Source: Nocardioides acrostichi
GTDB lineage: Bacteria; Actinomycetota; Actinomycetes; Propionibacteriales; Nocardioidaceae
Length of the DNA stretch: 64,000 nucleotides
Direction: 5' to 3'
Assembly (NCBI RefSeq): GCF_015319165.1
Contig: NZ_JADIVZ010000006.1
Location: forward strand, 124,001 to 188,000
Positions 51,927-60,399 of the stretch are shown here, in pieces. Made by a program: the position numbers and the translations under genes. Below the pieces are notes generated by a model that was given only the letters and a program-made list of their open reading frames with translations, was not told where the DNA came from and made no database searches. Each line of letters starts with the position of its first letter. The first letter of the stretch is position 1.

Positions 51927-52511
51927 ATGGCCATCTCGCTTCAAAAGGGCGGGAACATCTCGCTCACCAAGGAGGCCGGCGCCACCGGTCTCGCGAACGT
52001 CACCGTCGGCCTGGGTTGGGAGGCCCGCACCACCACGGGCGCGGCCTTCGACCTCGATGCCTCGGCCATCGTGTGCAACGCCGAGGGCAAGGCCGTCGAC
52101 GACAAGTCGTTCGTGTTCTACGGCAACCTCGCCAACGGCAGTGGCTCGGTGCAGCACCAGGGCGACGAGCGCACCGGCGACACCGAGGGCGACGACGAGC
52201 AGATCAAGATCGCCGTCACGCAACTCGGCGCCGAGGTCGACAAGGTCGTGTTCTCCGCCTCCATCTACGACGCCGAGAAGAACGGCCAGAACTTCGGCCA
52301 GGTGCGCAACGCCTATATCCGCGTCGTCAACGACGCCGACGGCACCGAGCTCACCCGCTACGACCTCTCCGAGGATGCCTCCACCGAGACCGCCATGCTC
52401 TTCGGTGAGCTCTACCGCAACGGCGACGACTGGAAGTTCCGCGCTGTCGGCGCCGGCTACGCCTCGGGTCTGGCCGGCATCGCCACCGACTTCGGACTCA
52501 ACGTCGGCTGA
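51927..52511 (+). CDS. terD: TerD family protein, right border of the Ter cluster
   Basis: 194 residues, canonical TerD with [38 protein letters not shown] and the loop [16 protein letters not shown]. It is strongly similar over its whole length to the copy at 39983, for example both have [20 protein letters not shown] precedes ATG at 51927. The promoter carries the decamer CACGACTCGA twice in tandem (51891-51910). It is transcribed alone, divergent from DUF475. Confidence 0.96.
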   Translation: MAISLQKGGNISLTKEAGATGLANVTVGLGWEARTTTGAAFDLDASAIVCNAEGKAVDDKSFVFYGNLANGSGSVQHQGDERTGDTEGDDEQIKIAVTQLGAEVDKVVFSASIYDAEKNGQNFGQVRNAYIRVVNDADGTELTRYDLSEDASTETAMLFGELYRNGDDWKFRAVGAGYASGLAGIATDFGLNVG

Positions 52512-52536
52512 CGTCCTGTGTGGCGGCCCCGCCCGG

Positions 52537-52980
52537 TCACGAGCCGGGCGGGCCCGCCACCAGCGCGAGGGCGGTCAGGGCGCCGACCGCCAGGAGCGCG
52601 ACCACCAGGCCCCGCAGGGGTCGGTCGATCAACCAGGCGACCGGACGCTCGGCCACACGGGCGGGCTCCTCGTCGAGCAGTCGCCAGCCCGGCATCAACA
52701 GGTCGCGGCGCTCGGCCCACCGGTCGAACCACACCGTGCAGAACGGAGGGATCGACGCGGCCACCCCAGCCAGTAGCACGCCCCGGCGCCATCGCTGGTC
52801 GATGCCCGTGGCGAGGCAGGTCAGCACGTAGGCGATGAACACGATGCCGTGCAGCATGCCGAAGACGCGCACACCGAGCTCGGTGACGCCGGAGTACTTC
52901 AGCACCATGCCGATCAGCAGTAGCCCCCAGGTGATCGCCTCGGCGAGGGCGACCTTGGCGAAGAGCGGACGCGGACCCAC
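52537..52980 (-). CDS. DUF3817 membrane protein
   Basis: 147 residues with three or four membrane segments. LAEAITWGLLLIGMVLKY, then VRVFGMLHGIVFIAYVLT with the conserved GxxHG, matches the actinobacterial DUF3817 family. Function unknown. GTG at 52980. It is the last gene of a purS-purQ-DUF3817 run (16-base gap after purQ) and converges on terD. Confidence 0.88.
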   Translation of the reverse strand: MGPRPLFAKVALAEAITWGLLLIGMVLKYSGVTELGVRVFGMLHGIVFIAYVLTCLATGIDQRWRRGVLLAGVAASIPPFCTVWFDRWAERRDLLMPGWRLLDEEPARVAERPVAWLIDRPLRGLVVALLAVGALTALALVAGPPGS

Positions 52981-52996
52981 GTGATCGGCCCTCCGA

Positions 52997-53665
52997 TCAG
53001 GCGAGCACGGAGGCGGCGAGGCTGGTGAAGAAGCCCAGCCCGTCGGTGCCGGATCCGGTGAGCTCCTCGACCGCGTGCTCGGGGTGCGGCATCAGGCCGA
53101 CGACGTTGCCGCGCTCGTTGGTGACGCCGGCGATGTCGCGCAGCGAGCCGTTGGGGTTGGTGCCCAGATAGCGCGCGACGACGCGCCCCTCGCCCTCGAG
53201 CCGATCGAGGGTGTCGGCGTCGGCGACGTAGCCGCCCTCGCCGTTCTTGAGCACGATGGTGATCTCGTCGCCGACCTCGTAGGCCGAGGTGAACGGGGTG
53301 CGGTCGTTCTCGATGCGCAGCGCCTGGTCGCGGCAGACGAATCTGCGGTGGTCGTTGCGGATCAGCGCACCGGGCAGCAGATGGGACTCGCAGAGGATCT
53401 GGAAGCCGTTGCAGATGCCGAGCACCGGCATGCCGCGACCGGCGGCCTCGATGACCTCGCCCATGACCGGCGAGAAGCGGGAGATGGCGCCGCAGCGCAG
53501 GTAGTCGCCGTAGGAGAAGCCGCCCGGCAGCACGACGGCGTCGACTCCGCGGAGGTCGGCGTCACCGTGCCACAGCGCCACGGCCTCGTGCCCGCCGATG
53601 CGGACGGCGCGCTGGGCGTCGGCGTCGTCGAGCGAGCCGGGGAAGGTGACGACGCCGACCTTCAC
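52997..53665 (-). CDS. purQ: FGAM synthase glutaminase subunit PurQ
   Basis: Hydrolyses glutamine and passes ammonia to PurL. 222 residues, class I glutamine amidotransferase: [11 protein letters not shown] holds the nucleophile Cys and [12 protein letters not shown] the catalytic His-x-Glu. [13 protein letters not shown] and [17 protein letters not shown] are PurQ-specific. GTG at 53665 overlaps the purS stop by four bases (GTGA). Its partner purL is 18 kb away on the same strand. Confidence 0.97.
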   Translation of the reverse strand: MKVGVVTFPGSLDDADAQRAVRIGGHEAVALWHGDADLRGVDAVVLPGGFSYGDYLRCGAISRFSPVMGEVIEAAGRGMPVLGICNGFQILCESHLLPGALIRNDHRRFVCRDQALRIENDRTPFTSAYEVGDEITIVLKNGEGGYVADADTLDRLEGEGRVVARYLGTNPNGSLRDIAGVTNERGNVVGLMPHPEHAVEELTGSGTDGLGFFTSLAASVLA

Positions 53666-53907
53666 GACTCGACCCGCACGGTGAAGTTCTCGATGACCGG
53701 GTTGGAGAGCAGGGTCTCGGCCATCTTCTCGACCTCGGCGAGCACCTCGTCGGTGACCTCACCGGCCACCTCGAGCTCGAACCGTTTGCCCTGGCGCACG
53801 TCGAGCACGCCGCTGAAGCCCAGGCGGGGCAGCGCACCGTGCACGGCCTTGCCCTGGGGGTCGAGGATCTCGGGCTTGGGCATCACATCGACGACGACTC
53901 GAGGCAC
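53662..53907 (-). CDS. purS: FGAM synthase linker subunit PurS
   Basis: 81 residues, the small bridging subunit of the PurLQS complex found in Gram-positives and archaea. [20 protein letters not shown] and [11 protein letters not shown] are diagnostic; the end [13 protein letters not shown] is typical. GTG at 53907. It shares a 50-base divergent promoter region with the stress-protein gene and is coupled to purQ. Confidence 0.95.
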   Translation of the reverse strand: MPRVVVDVMPKPEILDPQGKAVHGALPRLGFSGVLDVRQGKRFELEVAGEVTDEVLAEVEKMAETLLSNPVIENFTVRVES

Positions 53908-53957
53908 GGGCCCATCGTAGAGGTGGCGGCTGTGGAGCGAGACGGCAGACTGGAGGC

Positions 53958-54470
53958 ATGAGCATGAACCCCCGCGCGCTGGGCGCCGCCGGAGCCAACC
54001 CCCTGAAGCTGGAGTTCCCGCAGTCGCTGGCCACCTACGACGACTACGCGCAGGCGCAGCGCACCGTCGACTACCTCAGCGACCACGAGTTCCCGGTGCA
54101 GAACTGCATGATCGTCGGCACCGACCTCAAGCGGGTCGAGCGCATCACCGGGCGCCTGACGACCGGCCGCGTCGCGATCGGCGGCATCGGGTCGGGCGCC
54201 TGGTTCGGCGGCTTCGTCGGCCTGGTGCTCTCGCTCTTCGACGACAACGACTTCTGGCGCACCCTGGTCTCCACGGCCCTGCTGGGCGCCCTGTTCGGGC
54301 TGATCTTCGCGCTGGTCTCCTTCGCCATGACCCGCGGCCAGCGTGACTTCTCCTCCGTCACCCAGGTCGTGGCCACCCGTTACGAGGTGCTGGTCGAGCA
54401 CAAGGTGGCCGCCCGGGCCCGCGAGATGCTCGCGGACCTGCCGGGCGCCCTGCCCAGCCCCTTCGAGTGA
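53958..54470 (+). CDS. YflT-like general stress membrane protein
   Basis: 170 residues. The N-terminal part (SLATYDDYAQAQRTVDYLSD) is the GSP17M/YflT-type domain of general stress proteins. Two glycine-rich membrane segments follow (AIGGIGSGAWFGGFVGLVLS and LVSTALLGALFGLIFALVSF), then a short tail LVEHKVAARAREML. ATG at 53958. Its role is undefined but fits a stress setting near the Ter genes. The 226 bases after its stop hold no gene or clear terminator that I can see. Confidence 0.85.
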   Translation: MSMNPRALGAAGANPLKLEFPQSLATYDDYAQAQRTVDYLSDHEFPVQNCMIVGTDLKRVERITGRLTTGRVAIGGIGSGAWFGGFVGLVLSLFDDNDFWRTLVSTALLGALFGLIFALVSFAMTRGQRDFSSVTQVVATRYEVLVEHKVAARAREMLADLPGALPSPFE

Positions 54471-54696
54471 GAGGCCCGCAGTGACGAGGAGCGCGCCCTG
54501 GTCGCGGCCCGGAACCCGCGAGCAGGGCGGCGGCTCGTGGTGCGCGTCCGCAGTTCCTGAACGGTTCGCGTCGTCAGGGTGCGCGCATCGCAAGGCGGCG
54601 ACACGTGGGCATACCGGGGTGTTTCGAGTGTTGCCGACGAAAGCGAGGTGCGTGCCATGGCGGCGCCAAGCGTTCGAAGACTTCGGGGGCGTGCCA

Positions 54697-55698
54697 CTAG
54701 CGCACACCCGCCCGCGACGCGGCGTCGAGCAACACCCCAGCAGCCTCCTGGAGGCCCTCGATCGGGCCGAGGGAGGTGTCCTCGTGCTCGATGTTGACGA
54801 TCATGCCGGGATCCACGCGGTGCAGCGCGGCCAGGAAACGCGCCCAGTAGTCCACGTCGTGTCCGCGGCCGACCGCCACGAAGTCCCAGGCCGAGGGCGA
54901 GGGCCAGCGGTTGGCCCACTCGTCTCCGCCGAGGTTGACGCGTGGCTCGTCGGGAGCCAGCCGGACGAAGCTGTTGTCGAGGACGCCGTTGATCGCCGCG
55001 TGCTCGTTGACGCGGACGTCCTTCGCGGCCGCGTGCACGACCGCACTGCCCAGGTGCTCGATCACGGCGACGGGATCCATCTGCTGCCAGAACAGGTGCG
55101 AGGCGTCCAGCTCGACGCCCAGGTTCGTGGCGCCGATGCGCTCGCGCAGCTCCAGGAACGAGGCGGGGTTGAAGACCAGGTTCTGCGGATGCAGCTCCAG
55201 GGCGACGGTGACGTCGAGGTCGCGGGCCAGGGCGTCGATGCGACGCCAGAACGGTTCCGCGACCTCCCACTGGAACTCGAGGACGTCGAGGGCCGCCGAG
55301 TTCCAGGCGTTGACGACCCAGCTCGGCCTCGTGGCACCGGGCTCCGCGCCCGGGAGGCCCGACATCGTCACCACGCGACGCTGCCCCAGGCGGTGCGCCA
55401 GTCGCACCGCGCGCTCCACGTCGGCGGCGTGGGCCGTGCCGATCGCCGGGTCGGGGTGCAGGGGGTTGCCGTTGCAGTTGAGTCCGAGGATCTCCAGCCC
55501 GGCGGCCGCGAAGACGCCCAGCAGTCGGTCCCGCGAGGCGTCGTCGACGAGCATCTGCTCGAGGTCGGGCACGTGCACCGGCGGCAGGAAGCCTCCGGTG
55601 TTGAGCTCGACGCCGTCGAGACCGAGAGCCTCCACGACCGTGAGCGCCTCCTCCAGGCTCCGATCGTGCAGGACCGCGTTGTAGACACCGATCTTCAT
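54697..55698 (-). CDS. Sugar phosphate isomerase/epimerase-like TIM barrel
   Basis: 333 residues of the xylose-isomerase-like (AP endonuclease 2) TIM-barrel family: LDGVELNTGGFLPP, GLNCNGNPLHPDP, TVALELHPQNLVFNP, GVELDASHLFWQQMDP, and DPGMIVNIEHEDTSLG. The Glu, Asp, His and Glu residues in these strands are the expected divalent-metal ligands. ATG at 55698 follows AGGGGG. It may act on an inositol- or keto-sugar. It is 47 bases downstream of the acyl-CoA ligase on the same strand; the functional link is unclear. Confidence 0.88.
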   Translation of the reverse strand: MKIGVYNAVLHDRSLEEALTVVEALGLDGVELNTGGFLPPVHVPDLEQMLVDDASRDRLLGVFAAAGLEILGLNCNGNPLHPDPAIGTAHAADVERAVRLAHRLGQRRVVTMSGLPGAEPGATRPSWVVNAWNSAALDVLEFQWEVAEPFWRRIDALARDLDVTVALELHPQNLVFNPASFLELRERIGATNLGVELDASHLFWQQMDPVAVIEHLGSAVVHAAAKDVRVNEHAAINGVLDNSFVRLAPDEPRVNLGGDEWANRWPSPSAWDFVAVGRGHDVDYWARFLAALHRVDPGMIVNIEHEDTSLGPIEGLQEAAGVLLDAASRAGVR

Positions 55699-55745
55699 CG
55701 ATCCCCCTCTGCTCAGAATCCGAGCGGACCCTAGCCCGCTCGGCG

Positions 55746-57275
55746 TCAACCGCCGTGCGCCTCGACCAGCCGGCGCTTGACCAGCTTGCCGGTGGGAGTG
55801 CGGGGCAGGTGGTCGACGAAGTGGACGACTCGAGGTGCCTTGAAGCCGGCGAGCTCGGCGCGGACCGCTTCGATCAGCTCGGCGGCCAGCGCATCGTCGC
55901 CGCTCACACCCTCGCGCACCTGCACGAAGGCGGCCACCCGCTCCCCGAGGTCGTCGTCGGGCAGGCCGACGACGGCCACGTCGTAGACGGCCGGGTGCAG
56001 GGTCAATACGTTCTCGATCTCCTGCGGGTAGACGTTGACGCCGCCGCTGATGATCGTGAACGCCTTGCGGTCGGTCAGATAGAGGTAGCCCTCGTCGTCG
56101 AGGTAGCCGACGTCGCCGACCGCCGTCCACGTCTCGTGCTCGGGATGCTGGGCGGCGGCCGTCTTCTCCGGATCGCCGTGGTAGCGAAACGGCAGGGTCT
56201 CGCGCTCGAAGTAGATCGTGCCGACCTCGCCGGCAGGCAGTTCGCGGCCGTCGTCGTCGCACACGTGCGCGACGCCGAGCAGCGTGCGACCCACCGACCC
56301 CTCGTGCGTGAGCCACTCCGCCGAGGTGATGGCGGTGAAGCCGTTGCCCTCGGTGGAGCCGTAGTACTCGGTGAGCACCGGGCCCCACCACTCGATCATC
56401 CGTCGTTTCACCTCGGGCGGGCACGGCGCCGCCGCGTGCACCGCCTGACGGAGGCTGGAGAGGTCGTAGCGACGGCGCACCTGCTCGGGCAGCTGGAGCA
56501 GCCGCACGAACATGGTGGGCACGACCTGGAGGTGGGTGACCCGGTGCTGCTCCACGAGGCGCAGCAACTCCTCGGCGTCGAAGCTCGCGGTCATGACGAC
56601 GGTGCCGCCCCACGCGACGACGGCACCACACCAACGCAGGGGCGCGGCGTGGTAGATGGGCGCCATGCTGAGGTACACGGTGTCGGAGTCGACCCCGAAC
56701 AGCATCTGGGTCAGCGAGCTCATCGGGTCGCCCGGCTCGTCGACGCGCAGCGGCAACATCGCGGTGCGCACGCCCTTGGGCCGGCCGGTCGTGCCCGAGG
56801 AGTAGAGCATGTCGGACCCGCGCGGCTGCTCCGCATCGTCGGGCAGCGGGTCGGCGTCGAGCAGGTCGGTGTAGGGCCGGTGCCCGGAGACCTCGGCGCC
56901 GAAGGCGAAGCGGTGGGCGATCCGAGGTGTGAGGTCGCCGATCGCCTCGGCGAGCTCGGCCAGGCCGGCCGACGCGATGAGCACCGTGGCGCCGCAGTCG
57001 TCGACGATGTAGGCGACCTCCGCCGGCTTGAGGTGGTGGTTGACCGCGGTGATGTAGAAGCCCGACCGCATGGTGGCCCAGTAGACCTCGAAGGACTCCG
57101 GCGCGTTGTCGGTGAGCAGCGCCACCGCGTCGCCGGGTCGGACGCCGAGATCGCGCAGGGCGTGCGCGACCCGGGAGGAGCGGTCCTCGAGGCGGGCATA
57201 GGTCGTGACCCGGCCGTCGTCCATGACGAGCGCCGGCTTGTCGGGGGTCTGGGCCGCACGGGTTCGCGGATACAC
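55746..57275 (-). CDS. Acyl-CoA synthetase (AMP-forming)
   Basis: 509 residues of the ANL superfamily, activating a carboxylic acid as an acyl-CoA. Motifs: MLYSSGTTGRPKGVR (A3), YGSTEGNGF (A5), GDVGYLDDEGYLYLTDR (A7) and RTPTGKLVKR with the C-terminal catalytic Lys (A10). Closest in type to fatty-acyl or bile-acid CoA ligases (FadD-like). GTG at 57275 is chosen because GAGGAG stands eight bases upstream; the open frame further up is not plausible. Substrate unknown. Confidence 0.92.
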   Translation of the reverse strand: MYPRTRAAQTPDKPALVMDDGRVTTYARLEDRSSRVAHALRDLGVRPGDAVALLTDNAPESFEVYWATMRSGFYITAVNHHLKPAEVAYIVDDCGATVLIASAGLAELAEAIGDLTPRIAHRFAFGAEVSGHRPYTDLLDADPLPDDAEQPRGSDMLYSSGTTGRPKGVRTAMLPLRVDEPGDPMSSLTQMLFGVDSDTVYLSMAPIYHAAPLRWCGAVVAWGGTVVMTASFDAEELLRLVEQHRVTHLQVVPTMFVRLLQLPEQVRRRYDLSSLRQAVHAAAPCPPEVKRRMIEWWGPVLTEYYGSTEGNGFTAITSAEWLTHEGSVGRTLLGVAHVCDDDGRELPAGEVGTIYFERETLPFRYHGDPEKTAAAQHPEHETWTAVGDVGYLDDEGYLYLTDRKAFTIISGGVNVYPQEIENVLTLHPAVYDVAVVGLPDDDLGERVAAFVQVREGVSGDDALAAELIEAVRAELAGFKAPRVVHFVDHLPRTPTGKLVKRRLVEAHGG

Positions 57276-57375
57276 GTGGCCTCCTCGGCTCTGCGGGTGG
57301 TCACAGCATGCCGAGTCGAGACCCGCAGGTCGAGCAGCAAGATCGCTCGGGCCGGCGTCATCGGCGGCGGCGCCT

Positions 57376-58410
57376 TCAGCAGGCCGCGATGCCGACCAGC
57401 TCACGGAGCAACACCTCGGTCATCGGGCGCGGGCGGGTCGCGATGCGCACCACGGTGTCGTCCAGCCCGGGGAAGGTGTCGCACCGGCGCACCGCCACCC
57501 CGCGCTCGCGCAGGCGGGCGTGCACCCCGCACCCGACCCGGGCCAGCACGAAGGGGGCCTGGGAGGGCACCTCGAGGCCGACGCCGACAGCGGCGAGGTC
57601 CGCGGTCAGGTCGCGTCGCCAGGCCTGGAGCTGCCGCGCCCGCCGCAGCTGCTCGGCGCGACCCTGCGTGGTGGTGACCGCGAGCGCCGCGGCGCTCGCT
57701 GCCGACGAGACCGACCAGGGCGTCCGCAGCCGGGCGAGCTCGTCACGCAGGGAGGGGTTCGCCAGGAGGTAGCCGGCGCGCACCCCCGGTATGGCCCAGG
57801 TCTTGGTGAGGCTGCGCACCACCACGAGCCCCTCGAGCTCGTCCGAGGCCAGCGACTCCGGCTCGCCGGGCACGGCGTCCATGAAGGCCTCGTCGACCAC
57901 CACCACACGCCCCGGCGCCCGCAGCGAGCGCAGGAGGGCCGCGGGGTGCAGCACGCCGGTGGGGTTGGTGGGGTTGCCGACGACGACCAGATCGGCGTCG
58001 GTCGGGATGGCCTCGGGCTCCAGGGCGTGGCCGGTCTCCGGGCGGGTGAGCACCGCCTGCACCCGGTGGCCGGCCTGCAGCAGGGCGGCGTGCGGCTCGG
58101 TGAACTGGGGGTGCACGACGACCGGGTGCCGCCACCGGCGCAGCCGCGCCACCAGCGTGAACGCCTCGGCCGCGCCCGCGGTCGCGAGCACCTCGCCCTC
58201 CGCGCGTCCGTGCAGGCGGGCCAACGCCGCCTCCGCCGGGGTCGGGTCGGGGTAGTGGGTCACGTCGTCCACCGCGTCGCGCAGCGCCTCGACGAGCCAC
58301 GGGGGTGGCCCGAGGGGGTGCACGTTGACCGCCAGGTCGAGTAACCCGCTGCCCCGCACCTCGACGTCGCCGTGGTGGGCCAGGTCCGGCCCCGGTCCGG
58401 CCTCACTCAC
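57376..58410 (-). CDS. cobC: CobC-like PLP-dependent aminotransferase-fold enzyme
   Basis: 344 residues, fold type I PLP enzyme like histidinol-phosphate aminotransferase; in cobalamin operons this is CobC/CobD (threonine-phosphate decarboxylase, giving the aminopropanol linker). VVGNPTNPTG, VVVDEAFMDAV, and the PLP lysine in VVRSLTKTWAIPGVRAG are visible. The end of cobB overlaps its start by eight bases. It is the last gene of the riboswitch-controlled operon. Confidence 0.88.
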   Translation of the reverse strand: MSEAGPGPDLAHHGDVEVRGSGLLDLAVNVHPLGPPPWLVEALRDAVDDVTHYPDPTPAEAALARLHGRAEGEVLATAGAAEAFTLVARLRRWRHPVVVHPQFTEPHAALLQAGHRVQAVLTRPETGHALEPEAIPTDADLVVVGNPTNPTGVLHPAALLRSLRAPGRVVVVDEAFMDAVPGEPESLASDELEGLVVVRSLTKTWAIPGVRAGYLLANPSLRDELARLRTPWSVSSAASAAALAVTTTQGRAEQLRRARQLQAWRRDLTADLAAVGVGLEVPSQAPFVLARVGCGVHARLRERGVAVRRCDTFPGLDDTVVRIATRPRPMTEVLLRELVGIAAC

Positions 58411-59788
58411 CGTGCACCGCCGCGGCGAAACGCTCGGCGAGCTGCGGGTGGCCGGCCCAGTGGGTGTGCAGGTAGGAGGCGTGCAACGTCGCGCTGGCGA
58501 AGCCGACCGCCTCGCCGTCGACCTGCCAGGCGGGGCTCCAGCCGGGCTGCGGGCCGGCCTCGGCCAGGCCGGTGTGGTGGAACTCGTGGCCGGTGACGCG
58601 CTCGCCGCGTCGGGTCAGCAGCGAGTCGCTCGGCGCCACCGCCTCGGGGTAGCGCAGCGTGAGCCGGCCGCCCATGGTGGCGTCGGCCGGCAGCGCCCCC
58701 GCCATCGGCGTGCCGTCGAGGGTGCGGCACAGGTAGAGCAGCCCGGCGCACTCCGCGACGGTGGGCAGACCGCCGGCGACGGCCTCGCGCACCTGCGCCA
58801 GCAGCGCCCGGTTGGTGCCCAGCTCGGCGGCGTGCACCTCGGGGAAGCCGCCGCCGAGGTAGAGGCCCCGGGTGCCCGGGGGCAGGGTCTCGTCGCGCAT
58901 CGGGTCGAAGGCCACCGGTCGGCACCCGGCCGCGATCAGCAGCTCCTCGGTCTCGGGGTAGCGGAAGGTGAAGGCGCGACCACCCGCCACGGCGACCACC
59001 GGCTCGCCCCCGCCGGACGGCGGTCGCAGCGGCGGCGTCCAGGGCTCGGCGTCCAGCGGCCCGGCGGTGCCGGCGAGGGCGAGCACGGCGTCGAGGTCGA
59101 CGTGCCGCTCGACGAGGGCGGCCAGGTCGTCGAGCGCGTGCTCGGAGAGCTCCCGCTCGGCGGCGGGTACGAGACCCAGGTGCCGCGAGGGCGTGGCCAC
59201 GCGCTCGTCGCGCGGCACCTGCCCGACCACGGGCAGCCGCACCGAGGAGGCGACCTCGGCGGCGTGCCGGGGCGAGCCGACCTGGTTCAGCACCACACCC
59301 ACGACGCGCACCGACGGGTCGTAGGTGGCCATGCCGTGCACCACGGCGCCCACGGAGCGGCTCGAGCGGGCGCAGTCGACCACGAGCAGCACCGGGGTGG
59401 CGCTCAGGGCGGCGACGTGCGCGGTGGAGGAGAAGCCGTCGGTGCCCACGCGACCGTCGTAGAGGCCCATCACGCCCTCGATCACGGCGACGTCGGCGCC
59501 CGCGGCGCCGTGCCGCAGCAGCGGGACGACCCGCTCCTCGCCCACGAGGTGGGGGTCGAGGTTGCGGCCGGGCCTCCCGGTGGCCAGGGCGTGGTAGCCG
59601 GGGTCGATGTAGTCGGGCCCGACCTTGTGCCCGCTGACCACGAGCCCGCGCCGGCGCAGCGCCGCCATCAGCCCGGTCGCGATGGTCGTCTTGCCCTGGC
59701 CGGTGGCCGGGGCGGCGACGACCAGGCGCGGCAGGGCCGCCGGTGGCGCCGGGGCCGGGGGGGCCGCGGCGAGCGAGGGTGCGCTCAC
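58403..59788 (-). CDS. cobB: Cobyrinate/hydrogenobyrinate a,c-diamide synthase CobB
   Basis: 461 residues. Amidates the a and c side chains of the corrin ring using glutamine and ATP. The dethiobiotin-synthetase-like half has APATGQGKTTIATGLMAAL and GHKVGPDYIDPGYH. The glutaminase half has YLGGGFPEVHAAEL, the Cys in VAECAGLLYLC and the late HEFHHTG. GTG at 59788 overlaps the cobO stop (GTGA). A GTG three bases upstream is possible. Confidence 0.95.
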   Translation of the reverse strand: MSAPSLAAAPPAPAPPAALPRLVVAAPATGQGKTTIATGLMAALRRRGLVVSGHKVGPDYIDPGYHALATGRPGRNLDPHLVGEERVVPLLRHGAAGADVAVIEGVMGLYDGRVGTDGFSSTAHVAALSATPVLLVVDCARSSRSVGAVVHGMATYDPSVRVVGVVLNQVGSPRHAAEVASSVRLPVVGQVPRDERVATPSRHLGLVPAAERELSEHALDDLAALVERHVDLDAVLALAGTAGPLDAEPWTPPLRPPSGGGEPVVAVAGGRAFTFRYPETEELLIAAGCRPVAFDPMRDETLPPGTRGLYLGGGFPEVHAAELGTNRALLAQVREAVAGGLPTVAECAGLLYLCRTLDGTPMAGALPADATMGGRLTLRYPEAVAPSDSLLTRRGERVTGHEFHHTGLAEAGPQPGWSPAWQVDGEAVGFASATLHASYLHTHWAGHPQLAERFAAAVHGE

Positions 59789-60399
59789 CACTCGATGCCC
59801 CGCTGTCCCTTCTGGCCGCGGTCCATCTGGTGCTTGACCTTCGTCATCTCGGTCACGAGGTCGGCGGCCTCGACGAGGTCGGGGTGGGCGCGGCGTCCGG
59901 TGACCACGACGTACTGGCGGCCGGGGCGCTCGGTGAGCGTGCGCACCACCTCGGCGACGTCGACCCAGCCCCACTCCATGGGGTAGGTGAACTCGTCGAG
60001 CACGTAGAGGTCGTGCCGCTCCTGGGCCAGGGCGCGCCGTACCTCGGCCCAGCCCTCGGCGGCGTCGGCGGCGTGGTCGGTCTCCTCACCGCTCTTGCGC
60101 GACCACGACCAGCCGGCGCCCATCTTGTGCCAGGTGACGGAGCCGCCCTCGCCGGTCTGCTCGTGCAGCTCGCCGAGGCGCTCGAGCACGGTCTGCTCGC
60201 CGATGCGCCACTTGGCGGACTTCACGAACTGGAACACCCCGACGCTCCAGCCCTGGTTCCAGGCGCGCATCGCCAGCCCGAAGGCGGCCGTCGACTTTCC
60301 CTTGCCGTCGCCGGTGTGCACCATCAGCAGCGGCAGCGAGCGGCGCTGCGCGGTGGTGAGCCCGTCGTCGGGCACGTAGGTGGGCTTGCCCTGCGGCAT
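59785..60399 (-). CDS. cobO: Cob(I)yrinic acid a,c-diamide adenosyltransferase CobO
   Basis: 204 residues. Transfers the adenosyl group of ATP to the corrinoid cobalt. P-loop HTGDGKGKSTAAFGLAMRA, then GVFQFVKSAKW, VLDEFTYPMEWGWV and YVVVTGRRAHPDLVEAADLV are all CobA/CobO hallmarks. ATG at 60399 overlaps the bluB stop by one base (TGATG). It is coupled at both ends within the cobalamin operon. Confidence 0.97.
   Translation of the reverse strand: MPQGKPTYVPDDGLTTAQRRSLPLLMVHTGDGKGKSTAAFGLAMRAWNQGWSVGVFQFVKSAKWRIGEQTVLERLGELHEQTGEGGSVTWHKMGAGWSWSRKSGEETDHAADAAEGWAEVRRALAQERHDLYVLDEFTYPMEWGWVDVAEVVRTLTERPGRQYVVVTGRRAHPDLVEAADLVTEMTKVKHQMDRGQKGQRGIEW

Noticed and set aside
54471..54696. Possible small gene between the stress protein and the isomerase
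   Set aside because: Open frames on both strands lack a ribosome-binding site and start, and their composition is unlike the neighbours. I see no convincing gene.
55746..57404. Longer N-terminus (43 extra residues) for the acyl-CoA synthetase
   Set aside because: The extension is low-complexity and has no ribosome-binding site, whereas GTG at 57275 has GAGGAG correctly placed and fits family starts.
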